A stretch of DNA of 64,000 bases. It comes from Actinomadura sp. NAK00032. GTDB lineage: Bacteria > Actinomycetota > Actinomycetes > Streptosporangiales > Streptosporangiaceae. The position numbers and the translations under genes are program-made. The stretch covers positions 930,001-994,000 of the forward strand of contig NZ_CP054932.1 of the NCBI RefSeq assembly GCF_013364275.1, in the 5' to 3' direction. This document shows positions 49,952-58,141 of this stretch, piece by piece (the first letter of the stretch is position 1; each line of letters begins with the position of its first letter). The notes beneath the pieces were generated by a model. It was not told the DNA's origin, did no database searches, and was given only the letters and a program-made list of their open reading frames with translations.

Positions 49952-51010
49952 GTGGGAGGCATGCGCCGGGCGGCGTTGAGACAGGCGGTGGCGAGCCTCA
50001 ATCCGGGGTACTTCGCGCTGGTGATGGGGACCGGGATCGTCTCGATCGGCGTCCATACGAACGGGTTGGAGACGCTCTCCGAGGTCCTGATGTGGCTGGC
50101 GATCGGCTGCTACGCCGTGCTCGTCGCGGCGACCGCGTGGCGGGCCGTCGCGTTCCGGGCCGAGCTGCGCGCCGACTTCACCGACCCGGCCCGCGGCTTC
50201 GGGTTCTTCACCTTCGTGGCGGGCACCGACGTGCTCGGCACCCGCATCGCCGCGACGGGCGAGCACGGCATCGCGTTCGCGCTGCTGGCCGTCGGCGGCA
50301 TCGGCTGGATCCTCCTCGGCTACGTCGTGCCGTGGACGGCGGTGCTCGGCCGCGAGGACCGGCCCGTCATCGCCGGGGCCAACGGCACCTGGTTCATCTG
50401 GGTGGTCGCCAGCCAGTCCGTCGCGGTGCTCGCGGCGGCGCTGGAGCCCGTGAGCTCGGTGCGCTCCGAACTCGCGCTCGTCGCCGTCTGCTGCTGGTCG
50501 GTCGGCGCGATCCTGTACGCCGCCGCCGGGGTGTTCGTCGCCGCGCGGATGCTGATGTACCCGCTGCGCCCGAAGGACCTGACCCCGCCCTACTGGGTCG
50601 CCATGGGCGCCACCGCGATCACCGTCGTGGCCGGTGCCCGGATCGTGGAGATGGCCGACGCGCCGATGGTGAACGCCACGCGCGGGCTGATCGCCGGGAC
50701 CTGCGTCGTCTTCTGGGCGTTCGGCAGCTGGCTGATCGTCCCGCTGGTCGCGGCCGGGGTGTGGCGCCACGCCGTCCACCGCGTCCCGCTGCGGTACGAG
50801 GCGACGGTGTGGAGCATCGTGTTCCCGCTCGGCATGTACGGGGTCGCGGGGCAGTACCTCGGCGTCGCCGACCATCTTCCGGCCGTCGAATGGATCGGGC
50901 GTCACGAGATGTGGGTGGCGCTGGCGGCTTGGGCGCTCGCGTTCGCCGCGATGATCGTCCACCTGGCCCGGACGCTGGTCTGGCCCCGGCCGGTGGCCGC
51001 CGGGTCGTAG
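49952..51010 (+). CDS. TDT/SLAC1-family transporter
   Basis: 352 residues, ten predicted helices. The family start LNPGYFALVMGTGIVSIGVH, then VLMWLAIGCYAVLVAATAWR, FFTFVAGTDVLGTRIAATG, and VFWAFGSWLIVPLVAAGVWR and PLGMYGVAGQYLGVADHLPA match tellurite-resistance/C4-dicarboxylate (TDT) proteins, relatives of the plant SLAC1 anion channel. SLAC1 relatives conduct small anions including nitrate. Placed one base after narI with a GTG start, it probably shares the nar transcript and could move nitrate or nitrite; this is an inference from context. Its 3' end lies in a 17-bp repeat array. Confidence 0.88.
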   Translation: MGGMRRAALRQAVASLNPGYFALVMGTGIVSIGVHTNGLETLSEVLMWLAIGCYAVLVAATAWRAVAFRAELRADFTDPARGFGFFTFVAGTDVLGTRIAATGEHGIAFALLAVGGIGWILLGYVVPWTAVLGREDRPVIAGANGTWFIWVVASQSVAVLAAALEPVSSVRSELALVAVCCWSVGAILYAAAGVFVAARMLMYPLRPKDLTPPYWVAMGATAITVVAGARIVEMADAPMVNATRGLIAGTCVVFWAFGSWLIVPLVAAGVWRHAVHRVPLRYEATVWSIVFPLGMYGVAGQYLGVADHLPAVEWIGRHEMWVALAAWALAFAAMIVHLARTLVWPRPVAAGS

Positions 51011-51066
51011 CGCGCGGAAGAGTCGTAGCCCCGGAAGAGTCGTAGCCCCGGAAGAGTCGTAGCCCG
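51004..51066 (+). repeat. 17-bp tandem repeats at the end of the TDT gene
   Basis: GGAAGAGTCGTAGCCCC starts at 51016, 51033 and 51050. The core GTCGTAG also forms the last codons and stop of the TDT gene (51004-51010), so the stop-codon heptamer occurs four times. Each copy would end translation in the same frame only for periods divisible by three, which is not the case here. Confidence 0.93.
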
Positions 51067-51144
51067 GCATCATCCGATCGGCTGATGGCCGGTCGAGCGG
51101 GCTGGGCGATGTGCGCGGGGGCCGCCCGCCGGGATGCTCGAAGC

Positions 51145-52050
51145 ATGCCGATCATCGAAGTCAGCGGCCTGCGCAAGGTCTACGGCGGCCGTCCCGTGGT
51201 GGACGGCGTCACGTTCGCCGTCGAGGAGGGGGAGATCTTCGGGATCCTCGGCCCCAACGGTGCCGGGAAGACGACGACCGTCGAGTGCCTGGAGGGGCTG
51301 CGCGAGCCCGACGCGGGGGCCGTCCGCGTCGCGGGGCTCGACCCGCGCACGGCGCGCGGGGAGCTGACCCGGATCCTCGGCGTCCAGCTCCAGGAGAGCG
51401 AACTCCAGGAGAAGCTGACCGTGCGGGAGGCGCTGGAGCTCTACAGCGCCTTCTATCCGGAGCCCGCCGACTGGCGGGAGCTCGCCGAGCGGCTCGGGAT
51501 CACCGGGAAGCTCGGGACGCGGTTCGGCAAGCTGTCCGGCGGGCAGAAGCAGCGCCTGTTCATCGCCCTCGCCCTCATCGGCCGCCCCCGGATCGTCGTC
51601 CTGGACGAGCTGACCACCGGCCTCGACCCGCGCGCCCGCCGCGACACCTGGCAGCTGATCGAGGACGTCCGCGGCTCCGGCGTCACCGTCCTGCTCGTCA
51701 CCCACTTCATGGAGGAGGCCCAGCGCCTCTGCGACCGGATCGCGGTGTTCAAGCAGGGCCGGATCGCCGCGCTCGACACCCCCGCCGGGCTGATCCGGCG
51801 CAGCGCCGGCGGCACCGTGCTCTCGTTCACCCCGTCCCGGCCCCTGGACGACGGCGAGCTGACCGGGCTGCCCGAGGCCACGACCTTCGAGCTGCGGGAC
51901 GGCCGGGTCACCGTGCACGGCACCGACGCGACCGTCAACGCGGTCGTCTCGCTGCTCGCCCGCCGCCAGATCACCGCCCACCAGCTGCGGATCACCGATT
52001 CCACGCTGGACGACGCCTTCCTCGAACTCACCGCAGAGCAGGAGAACTGA
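51145..52050 (+). CDS. ABC transporter ATP-binding protein
   Basis: 301 residues from ATG at 51145; the frame is open 20 codons upstream but without homology. Walker A is LGPNGAGKTTTVECLEG, the Q-loop is in LGVQLQESELQEKLTVREA, the signature LSGGQKQRLFIALALIG, Walker B IVVLDELTTGLDP, and the H-loop VLLVTHFMEEAQRLC. The C-terminal 70 residues are the DrrA-type extension. It powers the permease encoded next, one base after its stop (TGACGTG). It belongs to the antibiotic or lipid export (ABC-2) group. The kinase and regulator genes that follow may control the export in response to the exported compound. Confidence 0.93.
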   Translation: MPIIEVSGLRKVYGGRPVVDGVTFAVEEGEIFGILGPNGAGKTTTVECLEGLREPDAGAVRVAGLDPRTARGELTRILGVQLQESELQEKLTVREALELYSAFYPEPADWRELAERLGITGKLGTRFGKLSGGQKQRLFIALALIGRPRIVVLDELTTGLDPRARRDTWQLIEDVRGSGVTVLLVTHFMEEAQRLCDRIAVFKQGRIAALDTPAGLIRRSAGGTVLSFTPSRPLDDGELTGLPEATTFELRDGRVTVHGTDATVNAVVSLLARRQITAHQLRITDSTLDDAFLELTAEQEN

Positions 52051-52051
52051 C

Positions 52052-52792
52052 GTGTCCGCGTCCACCGCCGTCCTCAAGGCCGAAGCCCGGCTCTTCTCCC
52101 GCGAGCCGTTCAGCCTGTTCTGGATCGTCGCCTTCCCGACCGTGCTGCTGACGATCCTCGGGCTGATCCCCTCGTTCCGGGAGCCGGACCCCTCCCTCGG
52201 CGGCAGCCGGGTCATCGACCTGTACGTCCCGGTCAACGTGCTGCTCGCGCTGATCATGGCGGGGATCCAGGCGCTGCCGCCCGTCCTGTCCGGCTACCGC
52301 GAGCGCGGCATCCTGCGCCGCATGTCGACCACGCCGGTGCGGCCCGGCTCGCTGCTGGCCGCGCAGATCGTCCTGCACTTCGCCGCCGCGCTGGGGTCGG
52401 CGCTGCTGGTCGTCGCCGTCGGCCGGGTCGTCTTCGACGTGGCGCTGCCCGCTCAGCTGCCCGGCTACCTGCTGGCGCTGCTGCTCGGCGCGCTCAGCGC
52501 GCTCGCGCTGGGCGCGGCGGTCACGGCGGTCACGCCGACCACCAAGGCCACCACCGTGGTCGGCTCGGTCGTGTTCTTCCCGGCGATGTTCCTCGCGGGG
52601 GTGTGGGTGCCGGTCCAGGCCATGCCCGACCTGCTGCGGGACGTCGTGGAGTACTTTCCCTTCGGGGCCGCGTCCCAGGCCCTCAACCAGGCCGCCGAGG
52701 GCGGCTGGCCCGACTGGGCGCACCTGGGCGTCACCGCCGGGTGGGCCGCCGTCCTGATCGCCGCCGCCGTGCGCTGGTTCCGCTGGGAATAG
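52052..52792 (+). CDS. ABC-2 type transporter permease
   Basis: 246 residues with six membrane segments: SLFWIVAFPTVLLTILGLIP, DLYVPVNVLLALIMAGIQAL, IVLHFAAALGSALLVVAVGR, PGYLLALLLGALSALALGAA, VVGSVVFFPAMFLAGVWVPV and VTAGWAAVLIAAAVRW. The cytosolic YRERGILRRMSTTPVRPGSL is the ABC-2 coupling loop. It forms the membrane part of an exporter with the ATPase before it. GTG at 52052. The kinase gene starts 14 bp after its stop. Confidence 0.92.
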   Translation: MSASTAVLKAEARLFSREPFSLFWIVAFPTVLLTILGLIPSFREPDPSLGGSRVIDLYVPVNVLLALIMAGIQALPPVLSGYRERGILRRMSTTPVRPGSLLAAQIVLHFAAALGSALLVVAVGRVVFDVALPAQLPGYLLALLLGALSALALGAAVTAVTPTTKATTVVGSVVFFPAMFLAGVWVPVQAMPDLLRDVVEYFPFGAASQALNQAAEGGWPDWAHLGVTAGWAAVLIAAAVRWFRWE

Positions 52793-52806
52793 GAGAAACT
52801 GGGGCA

Positions 52807-53967
52807 GTGGCGACAATCCAGGAGCAATGGGAAAGGTTCTACCGGTGGGGGCCGTTCGCCCTGCTGCCGCTCGCGACCTTCCTGGCGCTGCTCATCCGGG
52901 AGCTCATGTCGGTGGCGGAGGAGCGGGCGGCCGCCGCCCTCCTGGTCACCGCGCTGGCCCTCCAGATCCTGCACGCCGGACGGAAGATCCCGGGCGCCGT
53001 CTACTTCTGGACGCGGACCGTCCTCGCCTTCGCCATGTCGTGGCTGAACCCGTTCTTCTGCGTCTACGCCGTGCTCGGGTACTTCGACGCCCAGCACTAC
53101 CTGACCCGGCGCTGGGCCATGACCGGGGCGTTCGTCACGGCGCTCACCATGGCGGGCGCGCAGTCGGGCGGGCTGCCGCCGCAGAGCCCCGCCCAGGCGG
53201 GCGGATTCGCCGGGCTCCTCGTCCTGAACAGCGGGCTGATCGTCATCTTCGGCGCGCTCGCCGACCGGGAGGCCGAGCGCACCCGCGTCCAGGACGAGAC
53301 GATCGCCGAACTCGAACGGACCAACGCCCGGCTGGAGCAGGCCCTCGCCGAGAACGCCGGCCTCCAGGCCCAGCTCCTCGTCCAGGCCCGCGAGGCCGGC
53401 GTCAGCGACGAGCGGCGCCGGCTGGCCGCCGAGATCCACGACACCATCGCGCAGGGCCTCGCGGGCATCATCACCCAGCTCCAGGCCGCCGACGACAGCG
53501 AGCACGTCCGCCGCGCCACCGGCCTCGCCCGCGCGAGCCTGCGCGAGGCCCGCCGCTCCGTGCAGGACCTCGCGCCCGCCGACCTGGAGCACGGCACGCT
53601 CCCCGAGGCGCTGAAGAAGGCCACCGAGGGCAGGGCCCGGTTCACCGTCACCGGGACGGTGGAGCCGCTGCACGACGAGCTGGAGGCCGCGCTGCTGCGC
53701 ATCGCCCAGGAGGCCCTCGCCAACGCCGCCCGCCACGCGCACGCCGAGCGCGTCGGCGTGACCCTCTCCTACATGGACGACGAGGTGACCCTGGACGTCC
53801 GCGACGACGGGCGCGGCTTCGCCCTCGCCGCCCGTCCGTCCGGCGGCTTCGGGCTGACCGCCATGCGCGAGCGGGCCGAGCGCGTCGCCGGCACCCTGGA
53901 GGTCGAGTCCGAGCCGGGTCGTGGCACGGCCGTGTCCGCCCGCGTACCGTTGATCCGCCATGCCTGA
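52807..53967 (+). CDS. NarL-type sensor histidine kinase (HisKA_3)
   Basis: 386 residues from GTG at 52807. Four to five helices at residues about 15-155 form the membrane sensor (FALLPLATFLALLIREL, AAALLVTALALQILHAG and others). A coiled coil at 160-205 (ETIAELERTNARLEQALAEN) leads to the HisKA_3 motif RRLAAEIHDTIAQGLAGI with phospho-acceptor His211. The ATPase part shows RIAQEALANAARHAHAERVG, VRDDGRGFAL and GGFGLTAMRERA. It pairs with the overlapping response regulator gene. The ABC exporter genes upstream suggest it senses the exported compound or cell-envelope stress. Stop codon lies in a 12-bp tandem repeat. Confidence 0.93.
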   Translation: MATIQEQWERFYRWGPFALLPLATFLALLIRELMSVAEERAAAALLVTALALQILHAGRKIPGAVYFWTRTVLAFAMSWLNPFFCVYAVLGYFDAQHYLTRRWAMTGAFVTALTMAGAQSGGLPPQSPAQAGGFAGLLVLNSGLIVIFGALADREAERTRVQDETIAELERTNARLEQALAENAGLQAQLLVQAREAGVSDERRRLAAEIHDTIAQGLAGIITQLQAADDSEHVRRATGLARASLREARRSVQDLAPADLEHGTLPEALKKATEGRARFTVTGTVEPLHDELEAALLRIAQEALANAARHAHAERVGVTLSYMDDEVTLDVRDDGRGFALAARPSGGFGLTAMRERAERVAGTLEVESEPGRGTAVSARVPLIRHA

Positions 53968-54613
53968 CGACACCGCTGACGACACCGCTGAGATCACTGT
54001 GCTGATCGTCGACGACCACCCGGTCGTGCGGGACGGCCTGCGCGGCATGTTCGCCGCCGCGCCCGGGTTCGAGGTGCTGGCCGAGGCCGCCGACGGCCGC
54101 GAGGCCGTGGCGCTCGCCGCGCGGCTGCGGCCCGACGTGGTCCTGATGGACCTGCGGATGCCCGGCGGAGGCGGCGTGGAGGCCATCTCGGAGCTGGCCC
54201 GGCGCGGGCTGCCCTGCAAGGTGCTCGTCCTCACCACCTACGACACCGACACCGACACGATCCCGGCGATCGAGGCGGGCGCGACCGGCTACCTGCTGAA
54301 GGACGCGCCGCGCGACGAGCTGTTCGACGCCGTCCGCGCCGCCGCCGAGGGCCGGACCGTGCTGTCCCCGGCCATCGCGGCCCGCCTGGTCTCGCGGGTG
54401 CGCGACCCGCGCGGCGGCGGCTCGCTGAGCGCCCGCGAGCTGGAGGTGCTGCGGCTGGTGGCGCGCGGCACCGGCAACCGGGAGATCGCCGCCGAGCTGT
54501 TCATCAGCGAGGCCACGGTCAAGACCCACCTCACCCACATCTACGCGAAGCTGGACGTCAACGACCGGGCGGCGGCCGTGGCCACCGCCTACGAGCGGCA
54601 CCTGCTGCCCTAG
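53960..54613 (+). CDS. NarL/FixJ-family response regulator
   Basis: 217 residues. The receiver domain (residues 14-130) has VLIVDDHPVVRDGLRGMFAA, phospho-acceptor Asp64 in VVLMDLRMPGGGG, VLVLTTYDTDTDTIPAIEAG and YLLKDAPRDELF. The LuxR-type helix-turn-helix covers 150-210: LSARELEVLRLVARGTGNRE, AAELFISEATVKTHLTHIYA and KLDVNDRAAAVATAYE. The N-terminus carries an extra DDTADDTAE coded by a 12-bp duplication that also contains the kinase stop. It probably controls the ABC operon. It overlaps the kinase gene by 8 bp. Confidence 0.93.
   Translation: MPDDTADDTAEITVLIVDDHPVVRDGLRGMFAAAPGFEVLAEAADGREAVALAARLRPDVVLMDLRMPGGGGVEAISELARRGLPCKVLVLTTYDTDTDTIPAIEAGATGYLLKDAPRDELFDAVRAAAEGRTVLSPAIAARLVSRVRDPRGGGSLSARELEVLRLVARGTGNREIAAELFISEATVKTHLTHIYAKLDVNDRAAAVATAYERHLLP
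53965..53988 (+). repeat. 12-bp tandem repeat spanning the kinase stop codon
   Basis: TGACGACACCGC occurs at 53965-53976 and 53977-53988. The first TGA is the kinase stop. In the overlapping regulator frame each copy codes a DDTA repeat, so the duplication lengthened that protein by four residues without a frameshift. Confidence 0.9.
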
Positions 54614-54630
54614 CCGGGCTGCTCTAGCCG
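54610..54630. repeat. Repeated CTAGCCG at two convergent stop codons
   Basis: CTAGCCG occurs at 54610-54616 and 54624-54630, 14 bp apart. The first contains the response regulator's TAG. In the second, CTA read on the minus strand is the TAG stop of the TetR gene. The palindromic CTAG thus ends a gene on each strand. Confidence 0.8.
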
Positions 54631-55211
54631 CGCTCCCCAGGCGGGCCGTCGATGATGGCTTTGATCGCCGTGGTGGTGAAGTCGGTGACGGCGGCGGGGT
54701 CCTTGCCCGCGTCGATGGCGCGGACGGCGGTGTCGACCAGGGACTGGACCGTGGACTTCAGCAGGTCGGGATGCCGGACGTCTAGCTCCTCGACGGACCC
54801 GCTGAGCAGGGCCTCCAGGTCGCGGTGCAGCGCCATGATGCGGGCCGTGCCCTCGGGGGACAGCGACGCGCGGGCCAGGCCGACGCGCCACTTGTGGTCG
54901 CCGCCGGAGCCTTCGACGATGTTCGCGCGGGCGTAGGCGAGGACCCGCTCGGCCGGGGTGGGCGCCGCGTCGACCGCCCGCCGGACGGCCTCGGTCCAGC
55001 GCGGGAAGTCGCGGGCGACGACGGCCTCGATCAGCTCGTCCACCGTGTCGACGTACTTGTAGACGCTGGAGCGGGCGATGCCGACCCGGCGCGCCACCGC
55101 GCCCACGGTGAGCCCGGCGCCCTCGCGCAGGATCTCCTCCGCCGCGTCGACCAGCGCCGCCTCCATCCGGCTGCGGTGCTCCCGGACGGTCGGCGCGTTG
55201 ATCTTCGGCAC
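54624..55211 (-). CDS. TetR-family transcriptional regulator
   Basis: 195 residues. The N-terminal helix-turn-helix is MEAALVDAAEEILREGAGLT, VGAVARRVGIARSSVYKYVD and TVDELIEAVVARDFPRWTEA. The remaining helices (ANIVEGSGGDHKWRVGLARA, VEELDVRHPDLLKSTVQSLV) form the ligand pocket. It is divergent from the MMPL transporter gene, the usual layout for a repressor and the efflux pump it controls. ATG at 55211. No clear palindrome was found in the 130-bp gap, though CTGTTTCT and CTCTGTTCC-like repeats are present. Confidence 0.9.
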   Translation of the reverse strand: MPKINAPTVREHRSRMEAALVDAAEEILREGAGLTVGAVARRVGIARSSVYKYVDTVDELIEAVVARDFPRWTEAVRRAVDAAPTPAERVLAYARANIVEGSGGDHKWRVGLARASLSPEGTARIMALHRDLEALLSGSVEELDVRHPDLLKSTVQSLVDTAVRAIDAGKDPAAVTDFTTTAIKAIIDGPPGERG

Positions 55212-55342
55212 GCCGTTCCCTCCGTTGTCGCGACCCCCGGACGGCGCATCGACCGGGCCCGGATATGGTATCCGGAGTTATAGCGACACCCTGTTTCTAA
55301 AACTCTCTGTTCCCAGAACTCCCCGTCCCCACGAAGGTGCCC

Positions 55343-57481
55343 ATGTCGGCTCTGCTGCGAGCGATGCTCGCCTCCAAACGCTCGGCGGCCCTCACGGCCG
55401 TGCTCTGGATCGTCCTGACCGGTGCCCTGGCCGGGCTCGCCCCCGACCTGAAATCGGTGCAGGACAACTCGTCGGCGAACAGCGCCCCAGCCGCCAGCGA
55501 CTCGTCGGTGGCGCAGCGGGAGCTGGAACGGGCCTTCCCCGGCAGCGACGCCCTCCCGGCGGTCGTGGTCGTGAAGGCCGGGGACGGCCCGGCCGCCACC
55601 GCCGCCGTGACCCGCGCGGCCGGTGCGGCGGGGCAGGGGTTCGGCATGCCGGTGTCCCCGGTGTGCGGCCAGGACGGGACGAAGCCCGGCACCGACTGCG
55701 TCCCCGGCGGCGACGGCCTGACCTCGGCGGACGGCAAGACGCGCGTCGTGGTCGTCCCCGTCACCGGCGACCCGACCAGTGACGCGTTCGAGGACGCCGT
55801 CGCCGACCTGCGGACGGCCGTCAAGGACGCCGCCCCCGCCGCCACGGTCGCGGTCACCGGCCCCGCCGGGATCATCGTCGACACCGTGAAGGTGTTCTCC
55901 AGCGGGGACAAGGTGCTGCTGCTCGGCACCGTCCTGCTCGTCCTGGTGATCCTGCTGGCGGTCTACCGGTCGCCGCTGCTGGCCCTCGTGCCGCTGCTCG
56001 CGGTGGGCGTGGCCATGCGCGTCACCGAGACGCTCGGCGCGCTGCTCGCCGACGCGGGCGCCATCACCGTCAGCTCGCAGACCGCGTCGATCATGACCGT
56101 GCTGCTGTTCGGGGTCGGCACCGACTACGCGCTGATCATCACCAGCCGGTACCGGGAGGCGCTCGCCGAGGCCCCCGACCGGTTCGCCGCCATGCGGGCG
56201 GCGCTGCGCGGGACGGCGGAGTCGGTGCTGGCCAGCGCGTCCACCATCGTGCTCGCCATGTTCGCGCTGCTGGCCCTGGTGTCCCCGGCGCTGCGCGGGT
56301 TCGGGCCCTACCTGGCGCTCGGCGTCGCGGTGATGGCGGTCGTCGCCTTCACCTTCATCCCGGCGGCCGTCCTGCTGCTCGGACGCGCGGTGTTCTGGCC
56401 GTTCTCCGAGGCGGCGATGGCCCGGCGCGCGGCCGGCGGCGGCATCTGGCGGCGCGCCGCCGACCTGGTCGTCGTCGCGCCGCGCCGCGTCCTCGCGGGC
56501 GCCCTCGTCCTGCTGGCCGTGCTCTGCCTCGGCATGACCGGGTACAAGGAGAGCTTCGACTTCGTCAGCGGGTTCCGGGTCGGCACCGACTCGGCCGCCG
56601 GGCAGCGCATCATCGACCGCGACCTCGGCCCGGGGGAGATCGCGCCGTCCACCCTGCTCGTGCGCGGCCAGGGCATCACCCCGGGTCAGGCGGAGGCCGT
56701 CCGGGCGAAGATCGCCCCGGAGGCGGCGCGGACGGCCTTCGACCCGTCCCGCGACATCGCGCCCGGCGGCGGGGCCGCGCGGATCACGGTCGTCCTGAAG
56801 GACAACCCCTACTCGCCCGCCGCGATGGACGCCGTCGACCCGCTCCGGGACGCCGCCGCCACGGCCGCGCGGGACGCCGGGATCGCGCAGGCCCGGGTGC
56901 TCGTCGCCGGGCCCACCGCCGAGACCGCCGACATCAAGTCGGCGCTCGACCGGGACATGCTCGTCCTTGTCCCGCTGGTGCTGCTGATCGTCGGGGTGGT
57001 GCTGGCCGGGCTGCTGCGGTCGGTGCTGGCGCCGCTGTACCTGCTCGCCACGCTCGTCCTGTCGTTCCTGGCCACGCTCGGGCTGACCGTCGCGATCACC
57101 GTCTGGCTCGGCGGGGACCTCGGCATCGGCAACCGGGTCACCGCCTACGTGTTCATCTTCCTGGTGTCGCTGGGCGTCGACTACAACATCTTCATCATGA
57201 GCCGGTACCGGCAGGAGGCCGCGCACAAGCCGCCGGTGGAGGCGCTGCGCGCGGCGATCACCCGGACGGGCGGCGTGGTCTCCTCGGCCGGGCTGATCCT
57301 CGCCGGGACGTTCGCGGTGCTGATGACGCAGCCGATCCGCGAGCTGTACCAGTTCGGCATGGCGATGGCGATCGGCATCCTGCTGGACACGTTCGTCGTC
57401 CGGCCGCTGCTGGTCCCGGCGATCGTGCGGCTGCTCGGCGACCGGGCGCTCTGGCCGCGCCGCCCCGCCCTCCGGGAGTGA
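55343..57481 (+). CDS. MMPL family transporter
   Basis: 712 residues from ATG at 55343, 5 nt after GAAGG. The MMPL/RND layout is clear: an N-terminal helix (ALTAVLWIVLTGALAGLAP), a periplasmic domain to about residue 180, the first helix bundle with Asp-Tyr in LLFGVGTDYALIITSRYREA, a second periplasmic domain to about 530, and the second bundle with VSLGVDYNIFIMSRYRQEAA. It exports an unknown hydrophobic substrate. It is divergent from a TetR gene, so it is probably a regulated drug-type efflux pump. It is not closely similar to the MMPL protein at 40995. Stop codon lies in a TGATCAGG repeat. Confidence 0.93.
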   Translation: MSALLRAMLASKRSAALTAVLWIVLTGALAGLAPDLKSVQDNSSANSAPAASDSSVAQRELERAFPGSDALPAVVVVKAGDGPAATAAVTRAAGAAGQGFGMPVSPVCGQDGTKPGTDCVPGGDGLTSADGKTRVVVVPVTGDPTSDAFEDAVADLRTAVKDAAPAATVAVTGPAGIIVDTVKVFSSGDKVLLLGTVLLVLVILLAVYRSPLLALVPLLAVGVAMRVTETLGALLADAGAITVSSQTASIMTVLLFGVGTDYALIITSRYREALAEAPDRFAAMRAALRGTAESVLASASTIVLAMFALLALVSPALRGFGPYLALGVAVMAVVAFTFIPAAVLLLGRAVFWPFSEAAMARRAAGGGIWRRAADLVVVAPRRVLAGALVLLAVLCLGMTGYKESFDFVSGFRVGTDSAAGQRIIDRDLGPGEIAPSTLLVRGQGITPGQAEAVRAKIAPEAARTAFDPSRDIAPGGGAARITVVLKDNPYSPAAMDAVDPLRDAAATAARDAGIAQARVLVAGPTAETADIKSALDRDMLVLVPLVLLIVGVVLAGLLRSVLAPLYLLATLVLSFLATLGLTVAITVWLGGDLGIGNRVTAYVFIFLVSLGVDYNIFIMSRYRQEAAHKPPVEALRAAITRTGGVVSSAGLILAGTFAVLMTQPIRELYQFGMAMAIGILLDTFVVRPLLVPAIVRLLGDRALWPRRPALRE

Positions 57482-57513
57482 TCAGGAGCCGCTGATCAGG
57501 CGGGCTGATCAGG
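57479..57513. repeat. TGATCAGG repeats joining two convergent stop codons
   Basis: TGATCAGG occurs at 57479, 57493 and 57506. The first TGA ends the MMPL gene. In the third, TCA at 57509-57511 is the TGA stop of the minus-strand response regulator. A partial GATCAG follows at 57521. TGATCA is a palindrome that holds a stop on each strand. Confidence 0.85.
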
Positions 57514-58141
57514 AGGGGCGGATCAGCCCGCGGCGGGTCGCGGCGGCGACCGCCGCGGTGCGGGAGTCGACGCCGAGCTTGGCGTAGATGTGCACCAGAT
57601 GCGTCTTGATCGTCGTCTCGCTGAGGAACAGCCGCTTGCTGATCTGCCGGTTCGACAGCCCCTCGGCGACCAGGCCGAGGACGTCCAGCTCCCGCGCGGT
57701 GAGGGTGGCCGCCGGGGTGCGCATGCGGCCGAGCAGCCGGGACGCGACGCTCGGCGCGAGCGCGCTGTCCCCGGCGGCGGCCGACCGGATCGCGGCGAAC
57801 AGCCGGTCGGGCGGGGCGTCCTTGAGCAGGTAGCCGGTGGCGCCCGCCTCGATCGCGGCGAGGATGTCGGAGTCGGTGTCGAACGTGGTCAGCACCAGGA
57901 CGCGCGGCGCGTCCGGCCCGGCGGTGATGCGGCGGGTGGCCTCGCCGCCGTGGATGCCCGCGCCGAGCCGCAGGTCCATCAGGACGACCGAGGGCTTCAG
58001 CCGGCGCGCCTCCGCGACGCCCTCCTCGCCCGTCGCGGCCTCGCCGACCAGCTCGAAGTCGGGCTGGTCGGCGAGCATCGCGCGGATGCCGGAGCGCACC
58101 ACCGGATGGTCGTCCACGAGCAGGATCCGGATCGGGCTCAT
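57509..58141 (-). CDS. NarL/FixJ-family response regulator
   Basis: 210 residues. Receiver: RILLVDDHPVVRSGIRAMLA, phospho-acceptor Asp in SVVLMDLRLGAGIHGGEA, VLVLTTFDTDSDILAAIEAG and YLLKDAPPDRLFAAI. LuxR-type helix-turn-helix: LTARELDVLGLVAEGLSNRQ, KRLFLSETTIKTHLVHIYAK. It pairs with the kinase gene upstream on the minus strand (4-bp ATGA overlap) and probably controls the divergent ABC transporter genes at 59480. It is about half identical in the visible blocks to the regulator at 53960, which serves a similar module. Confidence 0.93.
   Translation of the reverse strand: MSPIRILLVDDHPVVRSGIRAMLADQPDFELVGEAATGEEGVAEARRLKPSVVLMDLRLGAGIHGGEATRRITAGPDAPRVLVLTTFDTDSDILAAIEAGATGYLLKDAPPDRLFAAIRSAAAGDSALAPSVASRLLGRMRTPAATLTARELDVLGLVAEGLSNRQISKRLFLSETTIKTHLVHIYAKLGVDSRTAAVAAATRRGLIRPS

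Noticed and set aside
49952-51010. Calling the TDT gene a tellurite resistance gene (tehA)
   Set aside because: The family name is historical; nothing in the context suggests tellurite, while narGHJI is adjacent.
55212-55342. TetR operator between the TetR and MMPL genes
   Set aside because: Only short imperfect repeats were found, so no site is annotated.
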